DNA of 64,000 nt from Bacteroidia bacterium. GTDB taxonomy: Bacteria; Bacteroidota; Bacteroidia; Cytophagales; Flammeovirgaceae. The notes under the pieces were generated by a model. The model ran no database searches, was not told the origin of the DNA, and worked only from the letters and a program-made list of their open reading frames with translations. The position numbers were made by a program, and so were the translations under genes. The stretch covers positions 62,001-126,000 of the forward strand of contig JAUIAB010000001.1 in the NCBI GenBank assembly GCA_030425505.1, in the 5' to 3' direction. Positions 7,291 through 16,034 of the stretch are shown in pieces (the stretch's first letter is position 1; every line of letters starts with the position of its first letter).

Positions 7291-10054
7291 GTTTCAAAAA
7301 ACATTTTACAGGCTTTTTGCACTTACCATTATTCTTTTAGGGTGTAGTTATTCTTCATCCTATGCTACCCATATAAGAGCTGGGGACTTGACAGCAGTAA
7401 GAATTGATTCCAATTCGTTGACGTACCACATTACGGTTATTTTGTATTTGGATACAGACGGAATTGACCCAGGAGACGGCTTTATTGATTTTGGCGCAGG
7501 AGAAGATCCGCTTAGAGTATCCCCACAGGTGGTTCAGGTAATTCCCGAACTAAGAACGCAAGTGGTTCAATATTCTGTAGAATATACATTTCCTTCTGCT
7601 GGCTTTTATAAAATCAGCTATTTTGAAGATAATAGAAATGCGAATGTAAATAATATGGCTCTTTCTGTTGATACTCCTTTCTACATTGAGTCAGAAATTT
7701 TGATTAATCCAGTGTTAGGCTTAAATAGCACTCCTCTTCTATCGATTGCTCCATTGGATGGGGCTGTTGTAGGACAAAAATTTACACATAACCCTGGTGC
7801 TTATGACAAGGAAGGAGATAGCCTTTCATATGAGCTTACTGTTTGTAAGCAGGCAAGGGATCTTGATGTTTTAGATTATACCTTTCCTGATAACTCTCAA
7901 TGGAGTGATGAAAGGGAAGATGGAAGCACTCCTGCCATTTTTTCAATAGATCCTTTAACAGGAGATCTGGTATGGGATGCGCCGGGAGTTCCTGGTGAAT
8001 ATAATGTGGCATTTTATGTAAATGAGTGGAGAGACGGCGTGTTAATTGGCCGAGTCAATAGGGATATGCAAATCATAGTTCGTGAGCACGAAAATCAGCG
8101 ACCGAATTTGATTTTGCCTGCAGATACTTGTTTAGTAGCAGGAAGCTTTTTACAAGATACTATCCAAGCTATTGATCCAGATGGAGATTTTGTCCAGCTC
8201 ACTATTGCTGGAGACCAAGATAATTTTGAGGGGCTATTCAACCTCCCTGAGCCTAGGAGTAGTGCTACATTTGAGCTTTTAAACCTTCAACCGCCAAATG
8301 GTGAAGAAAGAGGGCTTTTTAGCTGGCAAACTTCTTGCCTAGATGTGAGAAGAGAGCCTTATCTAGCTGTTTTCAAGGCTGAAGACCAGCCTGAGGGTTT
8401 TGGAAGGGTTTTGGCAGATATTAAAAGCTGGTTGATTAGAGTGATTGGTCCTGCTCCAGAAAATTTTTCTGCTTTAGCAAATGAAGATGATTTAAGTATT
8501 GAGTTGAGTTGGGATGTTTACACCTGCCCAAATGCAGAAAGAATGACCATATGGAGAAGACGAGGCTCTTATCCTTTTGAACCTGCTGGCTGCACCGTTG
8601 GAATTCCAGAAGAAGCAGGTTATGAAAGAATTGGAGAAGTGGACATCAATCAGACTTCATTTTTGGACGACAATAATGGAGATGGTCTGGAGAGAGGTGT
8701 AAATTACTGCTACAGGATTTATGCTGTTTTTCCAGAACCTGCTGGAGGAGAAAGTTATGCTTCAGTTGAGGTATGCGCATTTATACCAAGTATTGCGCCT
8801 TATATTACCAATGTTTCTGTACTAGAAACAGGTCAAGACAATGGTCAAATTGAAGTTATCTGGACTAAGCCTCAAGAAATTGACCCTGAGGAGGTTGCTC
8901 TACCTATTACGTATCAGCTGGAAAGATCTTTGGATGGAGAAGAATTTACAGTTATTGCATCTAATGTTGCTGAAGAGGACACTACTTTTTTAGATTCTGG
9001 GATAAATACCCTTAATGAGGTATTTACATATAAAGTAGGGCTTTACGACGCCAATAGTAATTTATTAGAGTATTCGTTAGAAGCTTCTTCTGTAAGATTA
9101 AGTGGATCACCTACAGCTAATAGCATTGATCTTAATTGGTCAGCTACTGTTCCTTGGAACAATAGCTCTGCTAGTTTCCCTTTCCACTATGTTTATAGAA
9201 AAGTAGAAGGAGAGGAAGCATTTACTTTGATTGACAGTGTTGATGTGTTTGAGAATGGCTTTCAATATGAGGATACTGGTGGCAATATTGTTTTAGAGCA
9301 AGACACACAATACTGTTATTATATTACTACAAGTGGAAGTTATGAGAATGATATTATCAGAGAACCACTACTAAATAATAGCCAGGAGTTTTGCTCCTTT
9401 ATTTTAGATGAGCAAGTACCTTGTCCTCCTATTTTGTCTTTGAAAAAGTTAAATTGTGATGAACTCATTTTAGAACAAGACCCCCAAACAGACTGTGTGG
9501 ACGAAGTTTATGTAAATGAGCTAACTTGGATAGATTCCAATGAGGCTAACTGTGAACAAGATATTGTATCATATAATTTATATTATAGTCCTACAGGAAC
9601 AGAAGGAACATTTGAGTTACTAGTTAACACCCCTAACAAGTTTTTCAATCATGAAGACCTAGTATCTGTAGAAGGGTGTTATGCAGTTACAGCAGTAGAT
9701 GAAGTTGGCAATGAAAGTCCTTTTAGCAATATTGAGTGCAACGAAAACTGCCCATTTTATAAGTTGCCAAATGCCTTTACCCCAAGATCTGGTAATAATA
9801 ATATCAACTCCAAATTTGTCCCTATACGGTGTCCTAGGTTTGTCCAAAGGGTGGAGTTTAAGGTTTATAACCGCTGGGGAGAGCTGCTATACGAAAGTGA
9901 TGATGATATTTATTTGAACTGGAGAGGCGTGGATAGTAAAGGAAGTGAGCTAAGCCAGGGAGTTTATTATTACACTGCGCAGGTAACCTTCTATGGTCAA
10001 CTTGGTGATGACAACTCTGAGTTTATCAAAGGCTGGGTTTATATTTTGTATTAA
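7280..10054 (+). CDS. Large secreted protein with gliding-associated C-terminal (CHU_C, T9SS type B) domain
   Basis: A 924-residue exported protein. The start is a TTG (7280), chosen because it gives a complete signal peptide (RLFALTIILLGCSYSSSYA) just before THIRAGDLTAVRI, a typical mature N-terminus of these Cytophagales proteins. The middle has beta-rich, Ig/fibronectin-like segments, including SLSYELTVCKQ, YCYRIYAVFPEP and YCYYITTSGSY. The last ~95 residues (PNAFTPRSGNNN to the end, with FKVYNRWGELLYES and GVYYYTAQVTF) are the CHU_C domain that directs export by the type IX system and surface attachment. The function of the body is unknown, with adhesion a reasonable guess. Its stop overlaps the start of the next gene (TAATG). 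Confidence 0.85.
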   Translation: MIVRFQKTFYRLFALTIILLGCSYSSSYATHIRAGDLTAVRIDSNSLTYHITVILYLDTDGIDPGDGFIDFGAGEDPLRVSPQVVQVIPELRTQVVQYSVEYTFPSAGFYKISYFEDNRNANVNNMALSVDTPFYIESEILINPVLGLNSTPLLSIAPLDGAVVGQKFTHNPGAYDKEGDSLSYELTVCKQARDLDVLDYTFPDNSQWSDEREDGSTPAIFSIDPLTGDLVWDAPGVPGEYNVAFYVNEWRDGVLIGRVNRDMQIIVREHENQRPNLILPADTCLVAGSFLQDTIQAIDPDGDFVQLTIAGDQDNFEGLFNLPEPRSSATFELLNLQPPNGEERGLFSWQTSCLDVRREPYLAVFKAEDQPEGFGRVLADIKSWLIRVIGPAPENFSALANEDDLSIELSWDVYTCPNAERMTIWRRRGSYPFEPAGCTVGIPEEAGYERIGEVDINQTSFLDDNNGDGLERGVNYCYRIYAVFPEPAGGESYASVEVCAFIPSIAPYITNVSVLETGQDNGQIEVIWTKPQEIDPEEVALPITYQLERSLDGEEFTVIASNVAEEDTTFLDSGINTLNEVFTYKVGLYDANSNLLEYSLEASSVRLSGSPTANSIDLNWSATVPWNNSSASFPFHYVYRKVEGEEAFTLIDSVDVFENGFQYEDTGGNIVLEQDTQYCYYITTSGSYENDIIREPLLNNSQEFCSFILDEQVPCPPILSLKKLNCDELILEQDPQTDCVDEVYVNELTWIDSNEANCEQDIVSYNLYYSPTGTEGTFELLVNTPNKFFNHEDLVSVEGCYAVTAVDEVGNESPFSNIECNENCPFYKLPNAFTPRSGNNNINSKFVPIRCPRFVQRVEFKVYNRWGELLYESDDDIYLNWRGVDSKGSELSQGVYYYTAQVTFYGQLGDDNSEFIKGWVYILY

Positions 10055-11035
10055 TGAGGTTATTTTAGAGATAGAAGTAAATCCGTTATCAAAAAGATTC
10101 TATTTTACCTTTCTGATTTTGCAAGAGAACATTTTAAGCTAAATCTTTATGTTTTCTTTGCCATTTTCCTCAGTATTACTACGTGGGTAAATTATGCATT
10201 AGACTTCGAGGATAGTATTTTAGATAGATATTATGGAAGAAGTTATTCTTTCATTCTCTACAGCTTATTTTATGCATTTCCTTATTATGCAGTAGCCATT
10301 GGTCAGGCTTTTTTAACAAAAAGGACAAAGCCACTTTTTTCAAAGGGTTTTTGGCTTAAAAGTGGTCTTTTTTTAGTTATTCTGGGGATATGTATTTCGT
10401 TTTCTTATCATAAAAAGCTTTCTTTTTTTATATCTAGCGACTCCCACGAAGTTTTCTTTCTTCAAAAGATTTTCAATGAATCAAAAAAAATAATCTTAAG
10501 CCTGATCCTACTTTTTGCTGTTAAGCTCTTATTTGATAGAAGCGAAAAAGGTCTTTATGGGTTAAGAAAACAAGCTATTTCTATTTCTCCTTATGTTTGG
10601 ATGATAGTGATTATGCTGCCTTTGATTGTATGGGCATCTTTTCAGAGTTCATTTTTAAACACCTATCCTGTTTTTAAGCCTTGGATTATTAAAGAAGTTT
10701 TTGGTCTACCCCATTGGCAAATGGGAGCAACTTATGAGTTTTTTTATGGCTTAGACTTTCTTTCCATAGAGTTACTCTTTAGAGGAGCCTTGGTAGTAGG
10801 GATGATTAAAATTTTAGGAAAAGATAGCATTTTGCCAATGGCTGCTGCTTATGCTTTTTTGCATTATGGCAAACCTTTTCCCGAAACTTTAGGGTCTGTT
10901 TTCGGTGGCTACATCCTAGGGATAATTGCATTGAGAACAGGTAATATCTGGGGTGGCTGCTTAATCCATATTGGAGTTGCGTACATGATGGATTTTGTAG
11001 CATATATACAACATTATTGGAGAGGAGATTTTTAA
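10054..11035 (+). pseudogene. CPBP-family intramembrane protease, apparent 1-nt frameshift near the start
   Basis: An open frame without any ATG runs from 10058 through a membrane protein, and the first ATG in frame (10601) is already in the middle of it. The likely true start is the ATG at 10054-10056, overlapping the upstream stop as TAATG: it reads MRLF, then hits TAG. Removing one T from the TTTT at 10063-10066 joins it to RDRSKSVIKKILFYL and gives a continuous ~327-residue polytopic protein. The C-terminal half has the CPBP motifs IELLFRGALVVG, FLHYGK and CLIHIGVAYMMDF. The usual first Glu of EExxxR is Ile here. This may be a true mutation, slippage at the T-run or a sequence error. The gene converges with, and overlaps by 4 bp, the glycosyltransferase gene. 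Confidence 0.7.
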
Positions 11036-12051
11036 TTCTCTTTATATAACCTACCCTTCCATTCAACTTTTTTTGAGAATATATTCTTCACAATTAGAGT
11101 AGCATAGAGAAACCCCTGATAGAACTCAAAAGTAAAAAGGTTTAACCAAGGAATTTTAAGCTTAGCCTTTGAAAAACCATAAATAATCACAGTACTTTGC
11201 AAAATAATTTTAAGACCTAAAGCGCATATAGCAGCCACAGGAAAGAAAAAGATCAAAGGAATAATCAACCATAAAAAGCAAGTTTGTATGTAGGGTAATA
11301 TTCTTAAATACCAGGGTATTTTATTTAAACCTGCACCCCATCTGAATCGTTGCTTTAGCAGCTCATTAAAAGAAACTTCAGGTTTACTAATACCAAGAGC
11401 ATTCGAGGTAATTAAGTGTTTAAATTTCCAGCCTTTTTTGATGACTTCTTGAAAAAGAGCAAAATCTTCGACAACAGAAAATGGGATTTTCTCATAACCC
11501 CCAGTACTTTCATACGCACTTTTTGACACCAACATATTATTCCCCATGCAGCTTATTGGAATATTTATTTTAGATAATAGGAAAAGTGATGTTAAAACGT
11601 TTACCCACTCTACCTTTTGCCATTTTGCCAAAGTACTATTTCCTTCAACAGTAGTAAATCCAGTGATGATATGATAACCATTACTATATTCATTTACCAT
11701 TTCCTTTACCCAGTTAGAGGACAATACCATATCTGCATCCGTAATTAGAAAAACTTCACCTTTGGCTTTTTTTGCTAGTTGAGCTAACACATTTGCTTTT
11801 CCTTTGGCTAGTCCTAGGTTTTCTTTGATTTTGAATAACTGAACTATATTGTTTGTTTGTGCTATACTTTGTACTATCTCATAAGTATCGTCTTCTGAAC
11901 CATCATCTCCAACAAGAATCTCTATCTTTTCTTTTGGGTAAGATTGGTTAATAAGGGATTCAATACAAGTTTGAATATTATCTTCCTCATTCCTGGCGGC
12001 AACTAGAATACTTACAAACAGATATTTTTCCACGGTACTCAAAAATAGCAA
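11032..12051 (-). CDS. Family 2 glycosyltransferase, membrane-associated
   Basis: The GT-A catalytic domain begins almost at the N-terminus (SILVAARNEEDNI). It has GDDGSEDDT, the metal-binding ITDADMV, the catalytic VVEDFALF and QRFRWG, the Q/RxxRW acceptor motif of processive or lipid-linked GT2 enzymes. Two hydrophobic segments near the C-terminus (about 250-300) should anchor it. Many relatives carry an N-terminal membrane helix before the catalytic domain. Here two in-frame stops lie directly upstream, so that helix is absent. The start is TTG at 12051, or a GTG six codons later. It lies 28 bp after the CrtD-like gene, so a role in glycosylating a carotenoid or lipid is plausible but inferred. 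Confidence 0.83.
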   Translation of the reverse strand: MLFLSTVEKYLFVSILVAARNEEDNIQTCIESLINQSYPKEKIEILVGDDGSEDDTYEIVQSIAQTNNIVQLFKIKENLGLAKGKANVLAQLAKKAKGEVFLITDADMVLSSNWVKEMVNEYSNGYHIITGFTTVEGNSTLAKWQKVEWVNVLTSLFLLSKINIPISCMGNNMLVSKSAYESTGGYEKIPFSVVEDFALFQEVIKKGWKFKHLITSNALGISKPEVSFNELLKQRFRWGAGLNKIPWYLRILPYIQTCFLWLIIPLIFFFPVAAICALGLKIILQSTVIIYGFSKAKLKIPWLNLFTFEFYQGFLYATLIVKNIFSKKVEWKGRLYKEN

Positions 12052-12079
12052 TCACTATTTAACCATTAACTACTTAACC

Positions 12080-13567
12080 TCACAACTTTCTTGCAAAACC
12101 TTTCTTAACCAAATCTTGAACAATTCTTGCAGAGAGAAGACATAACGGTATTCCTCCTCCTGGGTGAACACTTCCTCCGCAGAAATATAGATTTTTTATC
12201 CTACTAGAAAAATTAGGGTGTCTCAAAAAAGCTGCAATTCTATTATTGCTACTATTTCCATAAAGAGCTCCTCCAAAGGAAGAAGTCTTAGCTTCGATAG
12301 ATCTAGGGTCGAGTTCTTCTTCAACTTCAATGTGTTTTTCAAGATCAACGTTCAAAACCCTGGAGAGCTTTTTTATAGTATTTCTTCTTACTTTTTCAAT
12401 AATAACATCCCAGTCTTGCCCTTCATTGTGAGGAGTATTGACCATTACAAACCAGTTTTCACACTTGGGCGGAGCATCTTCTTTATTCAATTTAGAAGAA
12501 ATATTTACATACACTGTTGGGTCATTGGTTACACTTTGGCTCTTAAAAATGTACTTAAACTCTTTTTTATAATCCTCTGAAAAGAAAATATTATGCAAAT
12601 CTAGTTCAGGAAAACCTCTACTTATTCCCCAATAAAAAATAACAGCAGAGCTTGATTTGGGCTGGTTCAAATATATTTTTGGTGGTCTTTTATTAATCAA
12701 CTTTCTTCTGTAAGCATTATTAACATCCATATTGCAGATCACAAAGTCATAATTGACTTCTTTATCTTTCAGCCTAATTCCCTTTACTTTATTCCTTTCA
12801 AGAATTATTTCTTTCACAGGCTCATTGAAGTGGAAAATAACACCTAATCGCAAAGCGAGTTGATACATAGACTTAGTGATACTATGCATTCCTCCTTTAG
12901 GGAAAAACGCGCCTTTCCCAAACTCTAAGTGGGGAATTACATTCATAGTAGCTGGTGTTTGATATGGATCTGAACCATTATAGGTTGCATAGCGATTAAA
13001 TAGTTGCACTAGTTTTTCATTTTTAAACTGCTTTCGGTTAGAGCCATTCATAGTATCAAATAGCCCTATTTGGTGCAATTTCATCATTGCCTTAAGAGTA
13101 GTTTTTGAGAGGTAAGTGTCTAGTTTATGAAGTGATTTTTTTAAAAATACATCTGTCGTTATTTCATAAATCTTTTTACTCTTTTGGATGAATTCTAAAA
13201 CTGACCTTTCTGGTACACCAAGTTTCTCTTTTATCTCCTTAGCAAAAGCAACAACATCTGAAGTAGCAGTAAGCGTAGTTTTGTCTTCAAAAAAGTACTT
13301 TGTTATTATTGAGAGCTTCTGATATTCGAAAAACTGCTTTGGGTCTTCACCTACTTCTTCAAACAAAGCATCTATCTCTTCAGGAAGTGTGAAAAGCGAA
13401 GGACCTGCATCAAAACGGTAGCTGCCCAATTTCAACTCCGTAAGCTTTCCTCCTGGATAACTATTGGCTTCATAGACATGTACTTCATAGCCTAAGGCTG
13501 CCATTCGTACAGAAGAGGCTAGTCCTGCTATTCCAGATCCAATTATTCCAACGGTAGGCTTATACAA
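12080..13567 (-). CDS. CrtI/CrtD-type carotenoid desaturase (FAD-dependent)
   Basis: A 495-residue flavoprotein. The dinucleotide-binding loop GSGIAG is at 10-15, followed by VYEANSYPGGKLTELKLGSYRFDAGPS split over 31-57. The C-terminal FAD motif is LYFCGGSVHPGGGIPLCLL. The N-terminal YRFDAGPSLFTLPEEIDALF is closer in memory to the CrtD-type (1-hydroxycarotenoid 3,4-desaturase) branch of Bacteroidota than to phytoene desaturase CrtI, whose matching stretch reads FDMGPSW. The likely reaction is desaturation of a hydroxylated carotene in a monocyclic-carotenoid (myxol/flexixanthin-like) pathway. No crtB, crtY or crtZ lies in the window, so pathway placement is inference. It appears to share a transcript with the glycosyltransferase. 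Confidence 0.82.
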   Translation of the reverse strand: MYKPTVGIIGSGIAGLASSVRMAALGYEVHVYEANSYPGGKLTELKLGSYRFDAGPSLFTLPEEIDALFEEVGEDPKQFFEYQKLSIITKYFFEDKTTLTATSDVVAFAKEIKEKLGVPERSVLEFIQKSKKIYEITTDVFLKKSLHKLDTYLSKTTLKAMMKLHQIGLFDTMNGSNRKQFKNEKLVQLFNRYATYNGSDPYQTPATMNVIPHLEFGKGAFFPKGGMHSITKSMYQLALRLGVIFHFNEPVKEIILERNKVKGIRLKDKEVNYDFVICNMDVNNAYRRKLINKRPPKIYLNQPKSSSAVIFYWGISRGFPELDLHNIFFSEDYKKEFKYIFKSQSVTNDPTVYVNISSKLNKEDAPPKCENWFVMVNTPHNEGQDWDVIIEKVRRNTIKKLSRVLNVDLEKHIEVEEELDPRSIEAKTSSFGGALYGNSSNNRIAAFLRHPNFSSRIKNLYFCGGSVHPGGGIPLCLLSARIVQDLVKKGFARKL

Positions 13568-13625
13568 TATTCATCCTATTTTTCTCTAAAGCAGTAGTTT
13601 AACCTCTAATAACAGTCTATTGTTT

Positions 13626-14615
13626 TTAGGAAAACAAGGTTTTATACCAATCCATGGTAAGTTCCATCCCTTCATGAAAGGTAAACTCAGGCTTATAGCC
13701 AATTAGCTCTTTCGCTTTAGAAATGTCTGAAAGGCTATTTCTTACATCACCAGGCCTTTCTGGGCCATATATAGGAATCATTTCACTTCCCAAAAGAGAC
13801 TTTATGCTAATAAATAGTTGGTTTATCGTAGTTCTTTTCTCGTTACCTACATTAAGTACCGACCCTGGTAACTTTGGATGAGAAGAAAAAAGAGACTTTA
13901 TATTAGCCTGAACAACATTCTCAATAAATGTAAAATCTCTAGACTGTTCCCCATCTCCGTTAATTTTAGGAGCTTGCTGATTAAGAACAGCCTTAGCAAA
14001 AAGGGGAATTACAGCAGCATACGTCAAATCTGGGCTTTGCCTTGGCCCAAACACATTAAAATACCTTAACCCAACCGTTTCTAAACCAAAATTTTCATAA
14101 AAAGCATAGCCATACTTTTCGCAAGTGAGCTTACTCACTGCATAAGGAGAAAGTGGATTTCCAATCAAACCTTCCTTTTTAGGAAGGTTTTGGTCATCAC
14201 CGTAAACGGAAGAAGAAGAAGCATAAACTACTCTTTTTACTTTCGAATCTTTAGAAGCCAAAAAAATATTTAGCGTACCAGTAATATTGGCATGGTGAGT
14301 TGCCATAGGATTATCAATACTTCTCGGAACAGACCCCAAAGCCGCTTGATGAATTACATAATCTACTTTAGTGCAAACCTTATTACAGGTATCTAAATCT
14401 GTAATATCACCTTCAATAAACTCAAAGTTCTGATACTCCAAAAATCGCTCAATATTGCTTTTAAAGCCATTAGATAAATTATCTAAAACCATTACTTTTT
14501 TGGCATTATGCTTCAACAAATACTCTGTAATATTAGTGCCTATAAAGCCAGCACCACCAGTTACTAAAAAAGTACTACTATCAAGCTCTGTTGAATGGTA
14601 AGAGTGATTATACAT
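13626..14615 (-). CDS. NAD-dependent epimerase/dehydratase (UDP-hexose 4-epimerase-like SDR)
   Basis: An extended short-chain dehydrogenase of 329 residues. The NAD-binding TGGAGFIGTN is near residue 20, the catalytic Ser sits in ASSSSVYGDDQ, and Tyr/Lys lie in YAVSKLTCEKYG. GLRYFNVFGPRQSPD and GDGEQSRDFTFIENVVQAN are the substrate-domain signatures of the WbpP/GalE-like group that makes UDP-GlcNAc(A)/GalNAc(A)-type precursors for surface polysaccharides. Exact substrate is not determinable. The gene is 58 bp upstream of the CrtD-like gene on the same strand, so the three genes could be one operon. Confidence 0.88.
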   Translation of the reverse strand: MYNHSYHSTELDSSTFLVTGGAGFIGTNITEYLLKHNAKKVMVLDNLSNGFKSNIERFLEYQNFEFIEGDITDLDTCNKVCTKVDYVIHQAALGSVPRSIDNPMATHHANITGTLNIFLASKDSKVKRVVYASSSSVYGDDQNLPKKEGLIGNPLSPYAVSKLTCEKYGYAFYENFGLETVGLRYFNVFGPRQSPDLTYAAVIPLFAKAVLNQQAPKINGDGEQSRDFTFIENVVQANIKSLFSSHPKLPGSVLNVGNEKRTTINQLFISIKSLLGSEMIPIYGPERPGDVRNSLSDISKAKELIGYKPEFTFHEGMELTMDWYKTLFS

Positions 14616-14856
14616 TTCTTTAGGTATAGTTTCCAGCCAAAACTACCTAAGTTTAATTGCAATAAGGAGTACTTTTGCAAATAATTAAGCAGTTTTTTAG
14701 TTAACCAGAAACAAAATCACTAATCCACCTTAACTTTACTTGCGATTATAACTTTAATACCTCAAACTTGCTTAGATTATAAGGGTTTTTGTCATTATTA
14801 TGCTTTCTGGGCTTGCCCTGAGGCAGTTTACTAAATAGTCTCTCATCAGATAAATT

Positions 14857-15543
14857 ATGAATAGATTTTTTGCGAGAATTCAGATTTGGAAGCTGATAGC
14901 CATTGTTCTTGTCATCTTTACTTTATGTGCAGGTCTCCTATTCGATGTTCCAAGAAAGCCCATTCTCAATGAAAGCATTAGAAACCTATACTTTCACGTA
15001 CCTATGTGGTTTGGAATGGTAATCATCATGGCGACCTCTGCATTCTACGCCATTAAGTTTCTGCAGAAAAACGACATCAAATATGACTTTTACTCAGAAT
15101 CTTGTGCCAGAGTTGGTCTACTATTTGGTGTGTTAGGTTTGATTACTGGGATGTTGTGGGCAAAATATACTTGGGGGGCTTATTGGAGTGGCGATCCCAA
15201 ACAAAACGTTTCTGCTATAGGAATACTTATTTATGCTGCTTATATAGTACTCAGAGGCTCTATAAATGACGACTATCAGAGAGCACGAGTTGGAGGCATT
15301 TACAACATACTAGCTTTTTCGGCATTTATCCCTTTAATATTCGTACTTCCTAGATTGACAGACTCCCTTCACCCTGGAAATGGTGGTAACCCAGGATTTA
15401 ATATTTACGATGTCGACAACCGAATGCGTCTTATTTTTTACCCAGCTGTTATTGCTTGGACTATGCTCGGGTTTTGGATTATAAACTTGCGATACCGGCA
15501 CCAGATCTTACAGCTAGAACTGGATGAGCTAGAAGATGATTAA
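14857..15543 (+). CDS. ccmC: Cytochrome c biogenesis haem protein CcmC/CcsA-like
   Basis: A 228-residue polytopic membrane protein with about six helices. It contains the tryptophan-rich haem-handling motif WGAYWSGDPKQN (the WWD domain), flanked by conserved histidines in LYFHVPMW and TDSLHPG. In the family it presents haem on the outer face of the cytoplasmic membrane for covalent attachment to c-type cytochromes. The length fits CcmC rather than the much longer CcsA/CcmF. It stands without other ccm genes in the window. The 220 bp before it hold no ORF that I can support. Confidence 0.87.
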   Translation: MNRFFARIQIWKLIAIVLVIFTLCAGLLFDVPRKPILNESIRNLYFHVPMWFGMVIIMATSAFYAIKFLQKNDIKYDFYSESCARVGLLFGVLGLITGMLWAKYTWGAYWSGDPKQNVSAIGILIYAAYIVLRGSINDDYQRARVGGIYNILAFSAFIPLIFVLPRLTDSLHPGNGGNPGFNIYDVDNRMRLIFYPAVIAWTMLGFWIINLRYRHQILQLELDELEDD

Positions 15544-15546
15544 AAT

Positions 15547-15655
15547 GAAAAAAGATTGGGCACCCTCCGCATGGCTCATCCCGGCTGCCAAAGCTAGAAC
15601 AAGCCCTGCAAACCTCTTCGATCTTTGGCTTAGCCTCTTTCCCTAGGGTGCGAAG
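15547..15655 (-). ncRNA. Unidentified structured RNA candidate (GC-rich hairpin)
   Basis: About 57 percent of the bases from 15555 to 15652 are G or C, against roughly one third in the neighbourhood, and no gene covers them. The segment folds into one long rod: a 7-bp closing stem (15560-15566 with 15645-15651), then GGCT/AGCC (15583-15586 with 15632-15635) stacked on GCCAAAG/CTTTGGC (15587-15593 with 15623-15629). On the minus strand the closing stem is followed shortly by six U (complement of 15548-15553), consistent with a terminated minus-strand transcript. I checked it for SRP RNA features (the GGAA tetraloop region) and tmRNA features and found neither. Strand and identity are uncertain. 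Confidence 0.45.
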
Positions 15656-15660
15656 ATAAA

Positions 15661-15878
15661 TGAACTAATGTGCTAATAAGGTTAATATGCTAATTTGATG
15701 AGGTCTTCCAATTTTTCTTGTAGAGCACATTTTTAACACGTCATTTGATGAATGCTTCTTTTCAGAATTTGAAAACCAGTCGGGTTCACTTTCAATCTAA
15801 CTTATTGGTTTGGCACAAATCCCTCAAATAATATAAAGTTATTAGAAACAGCTTATTGAAATAAAACAAATTTATACG
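15661..15878. other. Intergenic stretch, nothing recognised
   Basis: An A+T-rich spacer between the structured RNA candidate and the tRNA-Leu promoter. I see no ORF, repeat or hairpin that I would defend here. Confidence 0.5.
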
Positions 15879-15886
15879 TAGATTTG
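15856..15886 (+). promoter_or_regulatory. Promoter of tRNA-Leu
   Basis: A TTG at 15856-15858 is followed after 20 nt by a perfect -7 box TAGATTTG at 15879-15886. Initiation about 7 nt later falls 2-4 nt before the mature tRNA 5' end at 15896. Confidence 0.75.
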
Positions 15887-15895
15887 CAAACTTTT

Positions 15896-15980
15896 GCGGA
15901 TGTGGCGAAATTGGTAGACGCACTAGACTTAGGATCTAGCGCCGCGAGGCATGGGGGTTCGAGTCCCTCCATCCGCACCA
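15896..15980 (+). tRNA. tRNA-Leu (anticodon UAG)
   Basis: A complete class II cloverleaf: 7-bp acceptor (GCGGATG with CATCCGC), Leu-type D-arm GCG-AAATTGGTAGA-CGC, anticodon stem CTAGA/TCTAG with loop CTTAGGA (anticodon TAG at 15930-15932), a long variable arm, a T-arm with GTTCGAG, discriminator A and an encoded CCA. It reads CUN leucine codons. Confidence 0.97.
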
Positions 15981-15990
15981 TCAAACTATG

Positions 15991-16014
15991 CTCAGCTAAG
16001 CTGAGTTTTTTTTT
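15991..16014 (+). terminator. Rho-independent terminator after tRNA-Leu
   Basis: A 6-bp perfect stem CTCAGC/GCTGAG with a 3-nt loop (15991-16005) is followed directly by nine T. Confidence 0.85.
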
Positions 16015-16034
16015 AGCCTTAATGTTGCAAAAAC

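Noticed and set aside
10601-11035. 144-residue CPBP gene with ATG start at 10601
   Set aside because: The same frame is open far upstream (from 10058) with hydrophobic, protein-like sequence, and the start near 10054 is better; the ATG is internal.
15547-15655. SRP RNA (4.5S) for the GC-rich rod
   Set aside because: The conserved apical GGAA tetraloop region with GGAAGGAAGCAGCC is missing; length and base pairing do not fit.
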